This document shows positions 15,078 through 24,383 of a stretch of 29,601 nucleotides of DNA, in pieces. Under the pieces are notes generated by a model. That model worked only from the letters and a program-made list of their open reading frames with translations. It had not been told where the DNA came from and ran no database searches. Each line of letters opens with the position of its first letter. The stretch's first letter is position 1. The position numbers and the translations under genes are program-made. Location: positions 1 through 29,601 of the forward strand of contig JBBQRS010000060.1 in the NCBI GenBank assembly GCA_038214535.1, written 5' to 3'. This stretch comes from JBBQRS01 sp038214535 (GTDB lineage Bacteria > Chloroflexota > Anaerolineae > CG2-30-64-16).

Positions 15078-15365
15078 ATGACTGATCGTGATATTGGTAA
15101 GGAAGTTTTGGAAGGAATCCGAGAAGTTAAAGCCTTCAAGGCCGGTGAGGGCAACCTGCGAACACGCCGGATGGAGAAATCTGTGTCTCCGAAAGCGATC
15201 CGAACGCGCCTGAAGCTGTCACAGGCTGCATTCGCCGGGCTTCTGGGCATCAGCCTGCGCACCTTGCAAGACTGGGAACAGGGCCGTCGCGAACCCGGAG
15301 GACCAGCCAGAAGACTCCTTTATCTGGCAGATCAACACCCGGAGATCTTCGCAGAACTGCCATAA
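15078..15365 (+). CDS. HigA/NadS-like XRE antitoxin, apparently orphan
   Basis: 95 aa. The ATG at 15078 has AGGGAG seven bases upstream; a TTG at 15072 is too close to that site. The C-terminal half (about 40-95) is an HTH of the HigA/NadS type: IRTRLKLSQAAFAGLLGIS, then RTLQDWEQGRREPGGPARRLL, the recognition-helix region typical of antitoxins paired with RelE/HigB toxins. The N-terminal half (DIGKEVLEGIREVKAFKAG) also fits. The toxin usually precedes it, but ligD ends 17 bases upstream and the trp leader follows, so no partner is present. It may be a solitary regulator or the remnant of a lost module. Lower GC and more AT-rich codons than ligD hint at separate origin. Confidence 0.8.
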   Translation: MTDRDIGKEVLEGIREVKAFKAGEGNLRTRRMEKSVSPKAIRTRLKLSQAAFAGLLGISLRTLQDWEQGRREPGGPARRLLYLADQHPEIFAELP

Positions 15366-15390
15366 GCCCCTATTCGGCGAAAATTGGCCC

Positions 15391-15420
15391 TTGACAAGCG
15401 CCAACGTTCTGTGATATAAG
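15391..15420 (+). promoter_or_regulatory. Promoter of the trp operon
   Basis: TTGACA (15391-15396), 18 bases, TATAAG (15415-15420): 6/6 and 5/6 matches. Transcription would start near 15427, just ahead of the T-box leader. Confidence 0.75.
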
Positions 15421-15683
15421 ATCACCACAATCGAATACAACTCCACACAAAAGCTGTGAAGAGGACGAGTAGACGCTGCAACGGCGGCACAGAGAGCGGG
15501 GCACGGTGAAACCCCCGCCCGCACGATGGCGTTGAATGGACCTCGGAGCTGCACGGCGAAAGACTTGAGTCCAGTAGCCCGCGCCGGAGCTGCCACCGTT
15601 ATCAGGGCAAAGAGCATAAGCCACCACCCCAGGCGTTGCCGCCGGGACAGGGGCCGTGCTCCACAGAGTGAGGCTGGCCGACG

Positions 15684-15715
15684 CACCTTGTCGCTTTCAC
15701 GACGAGGTGTTTTTT
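15684..15715 (+). terminator. Terminator-like hairpin inside the T-box leader
   Basis: A 10-bp stem (CACCTTGTCG/CGACGAGGTG, one G-U pair, loop of six) followed directly by TTTTTT. Its position fits T-box stem III, but the T6 would make it a functional terminator upstream of the antiterminator switch. Which role it plays is unclear. Confidence 0.55.
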
Positions 15716-15727
15716 ATTCCAAGCCCG

Positions 15728-15778
15728 GTAGTTTAGCCCCTTGTGGGCGGCGACGACGGGCACGAGGCCCTGAACTAC
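15728..15778 (+). repeat. Hairpin repeat inserted in the T-box leader
   Basis: An imperfect 18-bp inverted repeat (GTAGTTTAGCCCCTTGTG / CACGAGGCCCTGAACTAC) between the stem III-like hairpin and the T-box core. Its left arm region GCCCCTTGTGGGCGGCGA is identical to 5935-5952. As a self-folding insert it may leave leader function intact. Confidence 0.65.
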
Positions 15779-15840
15779 GGTAAGGGCAGGGGAATAAGGA
15801 TGACGTGCAGGCCGGTCTAACCAGGGTGGCACCACGGGAA

Positions 15841-15878
15841 GCCCTTTTCCCGTCCCTGCGGACGGAGAAGGGCGTTCT
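15841..15878 (+). terminator. T-box regulated terminator before trpE
   Basis: GCCCTTTTCCCGTCC pairs with GGACGGAGAAGGGC across a four-base loop, followed by GTTCTTATTT. The T tract is interrupted. The left arm begins right after the T-box core, as expected for the competing antiterminator. Confidence 0.7.
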
Positions 15879-15902
15879 TATTTCTCGATCCCGGAGATGA
15901 CC

Positions 15903-17416
15903 ATGCTGACCCTGGAACAGTTGGATTCGCAGACGCAACTCGCGCCGCCCCTCGTGCGCGAGCTACCTGCCGACCTGGAGACCCCCGTCTCCGTTTACCT
16001 GCGCCTCGCCGGCGACGGCCCGTCGTTCTTGCTCGAAAGCGTCAGCGGCGGCGAACAAGTGGCGCGCTATTCGTTCATCGGCATCCATCCGCGCCGCGCC
16101 TTCGTCGTGCGCGGCCGCGCCGTCGAGCGCCATGCCGCCTCCGGCGTCACGGAGGAGGAAATTCCACCGGGCGAAGACCCGCTGGATGTGCTGCGCGCCG
16201 CCCTGGCCGACAACCCGCCCGCGGTCGCGCCCGGTATGCCGCGCCTCGTCGGCGGCCTCGTCGGCTATCTGAGCTACGAGACGATCCGCTTCTTCGAACC
16301 GCGGTTGGCGCTGGAGCCGTCGCCCGACCTCCCCGACGCGATCTTCCTCCAGGCCGACACTATCGTCGCCTTCGATCACGCCTTCGGGCGGCTGCTGCTC
16401 ATTGCGAACCCCTATCCGAACGGCGACCCGGCAAAGGCGCACGCCGAAGCCGAAGCGCGGCTGGATGAAATCGAGCGCCGCCTCCAACGCCCGCTCACCC
16501 GGCAGCCGAACCCCGGCGCGGAGGCCGCCCACGCCGAGATCGGCTCGAACATGACCCGCGAGCAGTATTGCGACGCCGTGCGCGCCGCCAAAGAGTACAT
16601 CGCCGCAGGCGACATCTTCCAGATCGTCATCTCGCAACGCTTCTCGCGCGAGACCACCGCCGCCCCGTTCGACATCTATCGCGCGCTGCGCCGACTCAAC
16701 CCCTCGCCCTACATGTTCTTCTTCGATTTCGAGGGCCTGATCCCCGGCGAACCGCTCCACCTGATCGGCGCATCGCCGGAGATGCACGTCCGGCTCGACG
16801 GGCGCAAGGCAGCGATTCGCCCCATCGCGGGCACGCGGCCGCGCGGCGGCGACCCGGCAGAGGACATCGCCCTTGAGAAAGAACTGCTGGCCGACCCCAA
16901 GGAGTGCGCCGAACACGTCATGCTGATTGACCTCGCCCGCAACGATCTGGGGCGCGTCTGCGAGTATGGCACGGTGCAGACCTCCGACCTGATGGGCATC
17001 GAACGCTATTCTCACGTCATGCACATCGTCTCGCACGTGGACGGGGCCCTTCGGCCGCAATATGACGGCTTCGATCTGATGCGCGCCACCTTCCCGGCGG
17101 GGACGGTCAGCGGCGCGCCGAAGATTCGCGCGATGGAGATCATCGCCGAGCTGGAAGGCCAGCCGCGCGGCATCTACGCAGGGGCCGTCGGCTATTTCTC
17201 TTACGATGGTTCGCTCGACACCTGCATCGCCATCCGCACGCTGATGATGCGCGGGCAGACGATCATCGTGCAGGCCGGGGCCGGGCTGGTGGCCGACTCC
17301 GAGCCGGAGCGCGAGTATCAGGAATCGGTGAACAAGGCCCGCGCCCTGTTCGCCGCCGTCGAAACCGCGGAACACGCCGCGGTCCGGGTCGTCGGTTCCG
17401 AGGAGGAGGCTGCGCA

Positions 17417-17420
<4 letters not shown>
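15903..17420 (+). CDS. trpE: Anthranilate synthase component I
   Basis: 505 aa. Two ATGs compete: 15897 directly abuts GGAG (15893-15896), whereas 15903 has six bases of spacing and is preferred. The enzyme converts chorismate to anthranilate with ammonia supplied by TrpG. Feedback motif: FLLESVSGGEQVARYSFIG, with the LLES element that binds tryptophan, so allosteric inhibition is likely. Chorismate-binding core: GDIFQIVISQRF, GASPEMHVR, PIAGTRPRGGD, LIDLARNDLGRVC, SHVMHIVSHVDG, FPAGTVSGAPKIRAMEII, RGIYAGAVGYF, VQAGAGLVADSEPEREYQE. First gene of trpEGDCFBA behind the T-box, overlapping trpG by four bases. Confidence 0.96.
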
Positions 17421-17989
<569 letters not shown>

Positions 17990-18006
17990 GGTCAAAGGGG
18001 GTTATC

Positions 18007-19071
18007 ATGCTCAACGACTATATCGGAAAGATCATCCAGCGGCAAGACCTCAGCCTTGCAGAGGCCGAGGCGGCCATGAACACCATCATGGCGGGCGACG
18101 CCACCCCCGCGCAGATCGGCGGCTATCTGGTCGCGCTGCGCATGAAGGGCGAGACGGTGGATGAGATCGCCGGCAGCGCCCGCGCCATGCGCGCGAACGC
18201 CCAGCAGGTGCGCACCCGCCCCAACGGCCCCCTGCTCGACACGGCGGGCACCGGCGGCGACGGCGCGCACACCTTCAACATCTCCACTACCGCGGCGTTC
18301 ATCATCGCGGGGGCGGGCCGCCGCGTCGCTAAGCACGGCAACCGCGCCGCCTCATCCAGGTGTGGCAGCGCCGACGTGCTGACCGCGGCGGGCGTGCAGG
18401 TCAGCCTGACGCCGGAGGACGTGGCTGCGTGCATTGACCGCGCCGGCATCGGGTTCCTCTTTGCGCCGCGCTTCCACCCGGCCATGAAGCACGCCGTCGG
18501 TCCGCGGCGTGAACTGGGGCAGCGCACCATCTTCAACCTCCTCGGTCCGCTGACGAACCCCGCTGCGGCCACGCACCAACTGATCGGCGTCTACGACCCG
18601 GGGCTGACCGAACCGCTGGCGCGCGTCCTGGGGATGCTCGGCGGACGGGCCGCTTTCGTCGTCCACGGCCACCGCGGGCTGGACGAACTCACGACCGAGG
18701 GCGCGACGCGCATCAGCTATCTGCACGACGGCGAAGTGACCACGTTCGAACTGCGCGCGGCTGATCTGGGTCTGCGCCCCGCCGAACCCGACGACCTGCG
18801 CGGCGGCGAGCCCGCCCAGAATGCGGGCATGATGCGCGACGTGCTTTCCGGCGAGGATCGCAGCCCGCGCCGCGACGTCGCGCTGCTCAACGCCGCCGCG
18901 GCGTTGGCCCTTCCGAACGCCGGCGACGATCCGATTGAAGCGATCCGCGACGCACTGGACGCGGCCGCACGTGCGCTGGACTCCGGCGCGGCGCTGGAGA
19001 AACTGGAAGCGCTGGCCGAACTCAGCAACGCCCTGGCAGCGCAGACTGAAAAGGCGGAAGCGCGCCCTTGA
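18007..19071 (+). CDS. trpD: Anthranilate phosphoribosyltransferase
   Basis: 354 aa; AAAGGGGG lies five to six bases before the ATG, 17 bases after trpG. It joins anthranilate to PRPP. Signature segments: DTAGTGGDGAHTFNIST (PRPP loop), KHGNRAASSRCGSADVL, FAPRFHPAMKHA, RRELGQRTIFNLLGPLTNPA, GHRGLDELT. In many TrpDs the phosphate-binding segment is KHGNRSVSS; here Ala replaces Ser, a mild variation. The C-terminal 40 residues are Ala-rich helices. No TrpG fusion is present, unlike enterobacterial TrpGD. Confidence 0.95.
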   Translation: MLNDYIGKIIQRQDLSLAEAEAAMNTIMAGDATPAQIGGYLVALRMKGETVDEIAGSARAMRANAQQVRTRPNGPLLDTAGTGGDGAHTFNISTTAAFIIAGAGRRVAKHGNRAASSRCGSADVLTAAGVQVSLTPEDVAACIDRAGIGFLFAPRFHPAMKHAVGPRRELGQRTIFNLLGPLTNPAAATHQLIGVYDPGLTEPLARVLGMLGGRAAFVVHGHRGLDELTTEGATRISYLHDGEVTTFELRAADLGLRPAEPDDLRGGEPAQNAGMMRDVLSGEDRSPRRDVALLNAAAALALPNAGDDPIEAIRDALDAAARALDSGAALEKLEALAELSNALAAQTEKAEARP

Positions 19072-19129
19072 TTACACGAAAACCGATCACGCAGCAACGC
19101 TTCGTAATAGCAAAGTACAGGCAGCAACC

Positions 19130-19972
19130 ATGAGCGCGCCTCAGCAAGACATACTTTCAGAGATCTTTATCCACAAGCGCAGCGAGGTCGCGACGAGCAA
19201 GACGATCACGCCGCTCGCCGAATTAGCGCGGCTGGCAGGGGCGCAGCCCCTCGCGCGCGACTTCGCCGCGGCCCTGCGCGCTGCCCCCACACGCCCGGCG
19301 CTAATCGCCGAAATCAAGCGCGCCTCCCCGTCGCGGGGGGCGCTCTCGCCCGGTTTAGACCCACTCGCCCTTGCGCAGACCTACATGACCGGCGGTGCGA
19401 TGGCGATCAGCGTCCTCACCGACGAGAGATACTTCGGCGGCAGCCTGGATGATCTGCGCGCGGTCGCCGCACTGCACCTCGGCGCGCCGCTGCTCCGCAA
19501 GGATTTCATCTGTGACCCCTACCAGGTCTATGAGGCCCGCGCCGCCGGAGCCGACGCCGTGCTGCTCATCGCGGCCCACCTGGAGCCCGATTTACTATGC
19601 GAACTACAGGGGGTCGTTCGTGAACTCGGCATGACGGCGTTGGTGGAGGTGCATGACGAAGGCGGCCTTGAGCGCGCGCTGGCCTGCAAGCCCACCTTGA
19701 TCGGTATCAACAACCGCGACCTGCGCACCTTCGAGGTTAGCCTGCAAACAACATACCGGCTCGCCTCGACGATCCCCGCCGAGATCGCCGTCGTCGCGGA
19801 AAGCGGCATCTTCACGCCGCAGCATGTGCGCGATCTCGCCGCGCTGACCCGCGCGGATGGTGCGCCCGCCGTAGATGCGATCCTCGTGGGCGAGGCGCTG
19901 GTCACAGCGCCTGACACCGGCGTCCTTGTCAACGCCCTGACGGCCGCCGGTCGGCGACAGGATATCGCATGA
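19130..19972 (+). CDS. trpC: Indole-3-glycerol-phosphate synthase
   Basis: 280 aa from the ATG at 19130. The frame is open upstream across the end of trpD, but conserved sequence begins at LSEIFIHKRSEV, just after this start. The ribosome site is weak (CAGG). A TIM-barrel with PALIAEIKRASPSRG (catalytic Lys), ISVLTDERYFGGSLDDL, PLLRKDFICDPYQVYEARAAGADAVLLIAA (catalytic Lys), ALVEVHDE, GINNRDLRTFEV and VAESGIF. It closes the indole ring in the fourth step after chorismate. The stop overlaps the trpF start (ATGA). It is not fused to TrpF, unlike E. coli. Confidence 0.95.
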   Translation: MSAPQQDILSEIFIHKRSEVATSKTITPLAELARLAGAQPLARDFAAALRAAPTRPALIAEIKRASPSRGALSPGLDPLALAQTYMTGGAMAISVLTDERYFGGSLDDLRAVAALHLGAPLLRKDFICDPYQVYEARAAGADAVLLIAAHLEPDLLCELQGVVRELGMTALVEVHDEGGLERALACKPTLIGINNRDLRTFEVSLQTTYRLASTIPAEIAVVAESGIFTPQHVRDLAALTRADGAPAVDAILVGEALVTAPDTGVLVNALTAAGRRQDIA

Positions 19973-20619
19973 TCGTCAAAATCTGCGGCATCATCACGCT
20001 GGAGGATGGGCTGGCCGCCCTGGACGCGGGCGCGGAGATGTTGGGGTTCAACTTCTACCCGCCCAGCCCGCGTTATCTCACCGTGGCGACCTGCACTGAA
20101 CTGGTATCTGCGCTGCGAGCCGGTGTCTCGCAGTTTTCGGCGGTAGGCGTGTTCGTCAACGGTCATCCCGATGAGATTCTTCGCATTATGTCAACGTGCG
20201 ACCTCGACCTGGCGCAGTTGAGCGGCGACGAGCCACCGGGCGACCTGGTTGCGGTCGGCGCGGGGCGGGCGTTCAAGTCCATCCGGGCAAGCGGAGCGAC
20301 CGCGATAGAAGAAGCGGGCCGCTACGCCGTGCAACCAGGTGCGTCACATCCCGCCCTGCTCCTCGACGCGGCCACCGGGGCCGGGCAATATGGCGGCACC
20401 GGCCTCAGCGCAGACTGGCAGACGGCCGCGCAGTTGGCCGCCGCCTACCCGCTGTTGCTCGCGGGTGGGCTGCGCCCCGACAACGTGGCCGCCGCCGTGC
20501 GACAGGTCCACCCGTGGGGCGTAGACGTCGCTTCCGGCGTGGAGTCGTCGCCGGGTCGCAAAGACCCGGCCCTGATGCGCGCGTTCAGCCAAGCGGCTCG
20601 CAATGCCGCACAATTCTAA
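19969..20619 (+). CDS. trpF: Phosphoribosylanthranilate isomerase
   Basis: 216 aa; the start overlaps the trpC stop by four bases. MIVKICGI carries the general-base Cys6, and LLLDAATG the general-acid Asp. GGTGLSADW and LLAGGLRPDNV form the phosphate-binding loops, and VDVASGVESSPGRKDP is the classic C-terminal signature. It performs the Amadori rearrangement between TrpD and TrpC. The motif usually reading QLHG here reads QLSGDE, a tolerated variant. Confidence 0.94.
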   Translation: MIVKICGIITLEDGLAALDAGAEMLGFNFYPPSPRYLTVATCTELVSALRAGVSQFSAVGVFVNGHPDEILRIMSTCDLDLAQLSGDEPPGDLVAVGAGRAFKSIRASGATAIEEAGRYAVQPGASHPALLLDAATGAGQYGGTGLSADWQTAAQLAAAYPLLLAGGLRPDNVAAAVRQVHPWGVDVASGVESSPGRKDPALMRAFSQAARNAAQF

Positions 20620-20627
20620 ACGCTCTC

Positions 20628-20665
20628 CTCGCGGAGTGCGCATCTGAGGATGCGCACTCCGCGAG
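20628..20665. repeat. 17-bp perfect hairpin between trpF and trpB
   Basis: CTCGCGGAGTGCGCATC, loop TGAG, then its exact reverse complement. What follows is AAAATATC, not a T tract, so it is probably not a terminator. It could stabilise or process the mRNA, or be a repeat element landed in a neutral gap. Confidence 0.6.
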
Positions 20666-20697
20666 AAAATATCTGACCTGAGATGTGAGATAAACAG

Positions 20698-21918
<1,221 letters not shown>

Positions 21919-21939
21919 TGGTAGGGCTCGTGAGAAGCG

Positions 21940-21991
21940 CCGTCTTGCTCGTAGCGCGCAGTTCTCTGCACCGTCTTGCTCGTAGCGCGCA
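21940..21991 (+). repeat. Tandem repeat between trpB and trpA
   Basis: CCGTCTTGCTCGTAGCGCGCA occurs at 21940-21960 and again at 21971-21991, a 31-base period. Each copy runs into a small hairpin (GCAG-TTCT-CTGC; GCGCAC-TCCT-GTGCGC) whose stem differs between copies, so pairing is kept while sequence varies. Confidence 0.7.
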
Positions 21992-22021
21992 CTCCTGTGC
22001 GCCATCCCGGAGACAACACGT

Positions 22022-22840
22022 ATGACCGACCAAACCACACCCACCGGCCTCTCCCGCATCCAATCCGCCTTCGCCGCGGCCCACGCCGAACGCCGCGCCG
22101 CTCTCATGCCCTACTACACCCTGGGCTATCCCGATCTCCCCCGATCCGAGCAGGTGATCCGCGCGATTGCCGACGCGGGCGCCGACCTCATCGAGCTGGG
22201 CGTCCCTTTCTCCGACCCGCTCGCCGACGGCCCGACCATCCAGCACTCGACGCAGACCGCGCTCGAAGCGGGCGCGACGGTGGATCGCTGCCTCGCAATC
22301 ACGGCGCGCCTTCGGGCGGCCGGCGTCACGCAACCGCTCCTGCTGATGGGCTACTACAACCCCATCCTGGCCTACGGTCTCGAGCGCTTCATCGCCGACG
22401 CGACCTCCGCCGGGGTGGACGGCTTCATCGTGCCCGACCTGCCCGTGGAAGAAGCCGGCGACCTCGAGGATGCCGCGTGCGCTTCCGAACGCGCGCTCGT
22501 CTTTCTCATCGCGCCCACTTCACCATCGTCGCGCATCGCCGATATCGCCGCGCACAGCACCGGCTTCACCTATCTCGTCTCACTGACCGGCGTCACGGGC
22601 GCGCGCACCGCCCTGCCGACCGGACTCGCCGATTTCATCGCGTCCGTTCGTGCGGTCGCGCACACGCCGCTCGCCGTGGGCTTCGGCATCTCGACGCCGG
22701 AACAGGCCCGCGCCGTCGCCCAGGTCGCGGATGGCGTGATCGTCGGCTCGGCGCTGATCAACGCGGTGCGCGCCGGCCATGACCCCGAAGCAGACGCGGG
22801 CGCCTTCGTCGCCGACCTCCGCGCCGCCTTAAGCCGGTAG
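22022..22840 (+). CDS. trpA: Tryptophan synthase alpha chain
   Basis: 272 aa; GGAG lies nine bases before the ATG. A TIM-barrel that releases indole from indole-3-glycerol phosphate. LIELGVPFSDPLADGPTIQ supplies the catalytic Glu and Asp. Also GYYNPILAYG, GVDGFIVPDLPVEE, FLIAPTSPSSRI, TYLVSLTGVTGAR (flexible loop 6), and AVGFGISTPEQA for phosphate binding. Last gene of the trp run before a 366-base gap packed with repeats. Confidence 0.96.
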   Translation: MTDQTTPTGLSRIQSAFAAAHAERRAALMPYYTLGYPDLPRSEQVIRAIADAGADLIELGVPFSDPLADGPTIQHSTQTALEAGATVDRCLAITARLRAAGVTQPLLLMGYYNPILAYGLERFIADATSAGVDGFIVPDLPVEEAGDLEDAACASERALVFLIAPTSPSSRIADIAAHSTGFTYLVSLTGVTGARTALPTGLADFIASVRAVAHTPLAVGFGISTPEQARAVAQVADGVIVGSALINAVRAGHDPEADAGAFVADLRAALSR

Positions 22841-22848
22841 ATTAAGTG

Positions 22849-22973
22849 TCTATCCGAAAACTGTGCGCCACCCCTTTGTAGTGAAGGCTTTAGCCGTTTT
22901 TGTGCTCCCCAGCGGCTAAAGGCTTCACTACGAAAGGAAAGATACGATGATTTGGGAGTATTCGGATAGATTC
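22849..22973 (+). repeat. MITE-like hairpin repeat, copy C (complete)
   Basis: The best-preserved copy. Left end TCTATCCGAAAACT (22849-22862) and right end AGTATTCGGATAGA (22957-22970) are inverted repeats with one mismatch. Inside, CTTTGTAGTGAAGGCTTTAGCCG (22874-22896) pairs with 22913-22936 with few mismatches. No open frame, so a non-autonomous element. Confidence 0.8.
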
Positions 22974-23007
22974 TAAACCAAAATATTCCCAACCCGCAAT
23001 GCTTCCA

Positions 23008-23164
23008 GCCGGATTAATCCGGCGCTGTGGGGTAGCCCGGATATTCATATCCGGGCGGTTGCACGTGACCGAACATCCCACGCAAAACACGAGACCGTGG
23101 GTCACGCGCAACCGCCCGGCGATTTGATCGCCGGGCTACGGGAACGGCGCCCCGTGAACGGGGC
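23008..23164. repeat. Cluster of four nested palindromes before the first DAHP synthase
   Basis: GCCGGATTAATCCGGC (23008-23023) is a perfect palindrome. CCCGGATATTCATATCCGGG (23036-23055) and GCCCGGCGATTTGATCGCCGGGC (23114-23136) are hairpins placed in an outer inverted repeat: 23053-23070 matches the reverse complement of 23100-23117 at 17 of 18 bases, and GTAGCCCGG is mirrored by CCGGGCTAC. GCCCCGTGAACGGGGC follows at 23149-23164. The whole can fold as a cloverleaf. This completes the 366-base gap after trpA; no gene is seen in it. Confidence 0.7.
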
Positions 23165-23206
23165 TAACCGATACATTCTCAAGATAGATGCAAAGGAGAA
23201 TCTGGT

Positions 23207-24232
23207 ATGCTCATTGTGATGCAGCGCGACGCCACCCTGGAGCAAATCAACCGCATCATCGCCGAAGTCGAGACCCGCGGCATGAGCTCGCACCTGCTGC
23301 ACGGCGCAGAACACACCATCATCGGCGTCGTCGGCGAGCGCACCGCCGGGCTGGAGCCGGTCTTCGCGCCCTTCCCCGGCGTCGAAGAGGTCGCACCGAT
23401 CTCGAAGGCCTACAAGCTCACCTCGCGCGAGTTCATCGCGCGCGACACGACGATTGACCTGGGCGGCGCGCGCCTCGGTGGGCCGGAGATCTTCATCATC
23501 GCAGGCCCCTGCTCCGTCGAAAGCCGGAGCCAGGTGCTGGAGACCGCGCATGCCGTGAAGGAGGCGGGGGCACAGGCGTTGCGCGGCGGCGCGTTCAAGC
23601 CGCGCACCTCGCCCTACGCCTATCAGGGCATGGGCGAAGCCGCGCTGGAGCTGCTCGTCGAGGCGCGCCAGGCCACGGGGCTGCCCATCGTCACCGAGGT
23701 GATGACCCCAGAGTTGGTCCCGGTCGTCGCCCGCTACGCCGATATGCTGCAAATCGGCGCGCGCAACATGCAGAACTACGCCCTGCTGCACGCCATCGGT
23801 GAGAGCCTGCACCCCGTGCTGCTCAAGCGCGGCCTGATGGCAACCATAGACGAATTGCTGCTCGCCGCGGAGTATATCCTGTCGCACGGCAACCGGCGCG
23901 TGGCGCTGTGCGAGCGCGGCATTCGCACCTATGAGACCTCGACGCGCAACACTACCGACATCAACGCCGTCCCCGTGCTGAAGGCGCGCACCCATCTGCC
24001 GGTGCTGCTCGACCCCAGCCACAGCACCGGCGAATCCGCCTACGTCACGGCCATTGCCAGCGCGGGGATCGCCGCCGGCGCGGACGGGCTGATCGTCGAG
24101 GTACACCCCTCGCCGAAAGACGCCCTCTCCGACGCGGCGCAAGCGCTCACCCCGGAACAGTTCGCCGCCCTCGTCCGCCGGGCGCGCCGCGTCGCAGAGG
24201 CAGTAGAGCGCGCCGCACCGGTTCTGAAATAA
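23207..24232 (+). CDS. aroF: DAHP synthase with N-terminal regulatory domain, copy 1
   Basis: 341 aa; AAAGGAG lies eight bases before the ATG. It makes 3-deoxy-D-arabino-heptulosonate 7-phosphate from PEP and erythrose 4-phosphate, the entry to the shikimate pathway. The type is the Thermotoga-like AroA-I-beta class: residues 1-70 are a ferredoxin-like/ACT-resembling regulatory domain (MLIVMQRDATLEQI, HTIIGVVGE), then a TIM-barrel with IIAGPCSVESRSQ, LRGGAFKPRTSPY, QIGARNMQNYALL, LLKRGLMATI, LCERGIRTYE and DPSHSTG. In this class the N-terminal domain mediates inhibition by aromatic amino acids. It follows the trp operon but after a repeat-filled gap, so cotranscription is uncertain. A paralog lies at 28426. 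Confidence 0.95.
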   Translation: MLIVMQRDATLEQINRIIAEVETRGMSSHLLHGAEHTIIGVVGERTAGLEPVFAPFPGVEEVAPISKAYKLTSREFIARDTTIDLGGARLGGPEIFIIAGPCSVESRSQVLETAHAVKEAGAQALRGGAFKPRTSPYAYQGMGEAALELLVEARQATGLPIVTEVMTPELVPVVARYADMLQIGARNMQNYALLHAIGESLHPVLLKRGLMATIDELLLAAEYILSHGNRRVALCERGIRTYETSTRNTTDINAVPVLKARTHLPVLLDPSHSTGESAYVTAIASAGIAAGADGLIVEVHPSPKDALSDAAQALTPEQFAALVRRARRVAEAVERAAPVLK

Positions 24233-24252
24233 ACAGGAGTGCGAGACCTGGC

Positions 24253-24368
24253 ATCTATCCAATGTAGTCAACCGGCCACTTTGCAGTGACGGCTTTAGCC
24301 GTTGGGGCGCACGACAACGGCTAAAGCCGTCACTACAAAGGATGATTTCGGGATGTTCGGATAGATTC
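24253..24368 (+). repeat. MITE-like hairpin repeat, copy D
   Basis: Left end ATCTATCC (24253-24260, then degraded) and right end TTCGGATAGATTC (24356-24368). The central stem is 25 bp with one mismatch: CTTTGCAGTGACGGCTTTAGCCGTT (24279-24303) against 24316-24340. It fills the gap between the convergent DAHP synthase and GH31 genes and could serve as a bidirectional transcript end. Confidence 0.8.
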
Positions 24369-24383
24369 TTACAAAAATGCCCC

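Larger units (their letters stand above)
15455..15873 (+). promoter_or_regulatory. tRNA-Trp-sensing T-box leader of the trp operon
   Basis: The antiterminator signature AGGGTGGCACCACGGG at 15823-15838 matches the T-box consensus and lies directly before a terminator hairpin. Stem I signs upstream: GACGAGTAGACG near the base, CACAGAGAGCGG, GGTGAAACC, and a specifier-like segment GAATGGACCTCGGAG with TGG (Trp) at 15537-15539. GCCACCGTTATCAGGG (15592-15606) resembles the stem II region. The first gene is trpE, agreeing with a Trp specifier. Uncharged tRNA-Trp would pair with the specifier and the GGTGG bulge region and prevent termination. The leader is long (about 450 bases from promoter to terminator) because it holds an extra hairpin with T6 and a repeat element. 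Confidence 0.85.

Noticed and set aside
23102..24271. 389-codon minus-strand frame across DAHP synthase 1
   Set aside because: Antisense shadow; it runs through MITE and palindrome sequence at both ends, which a real gene would not.
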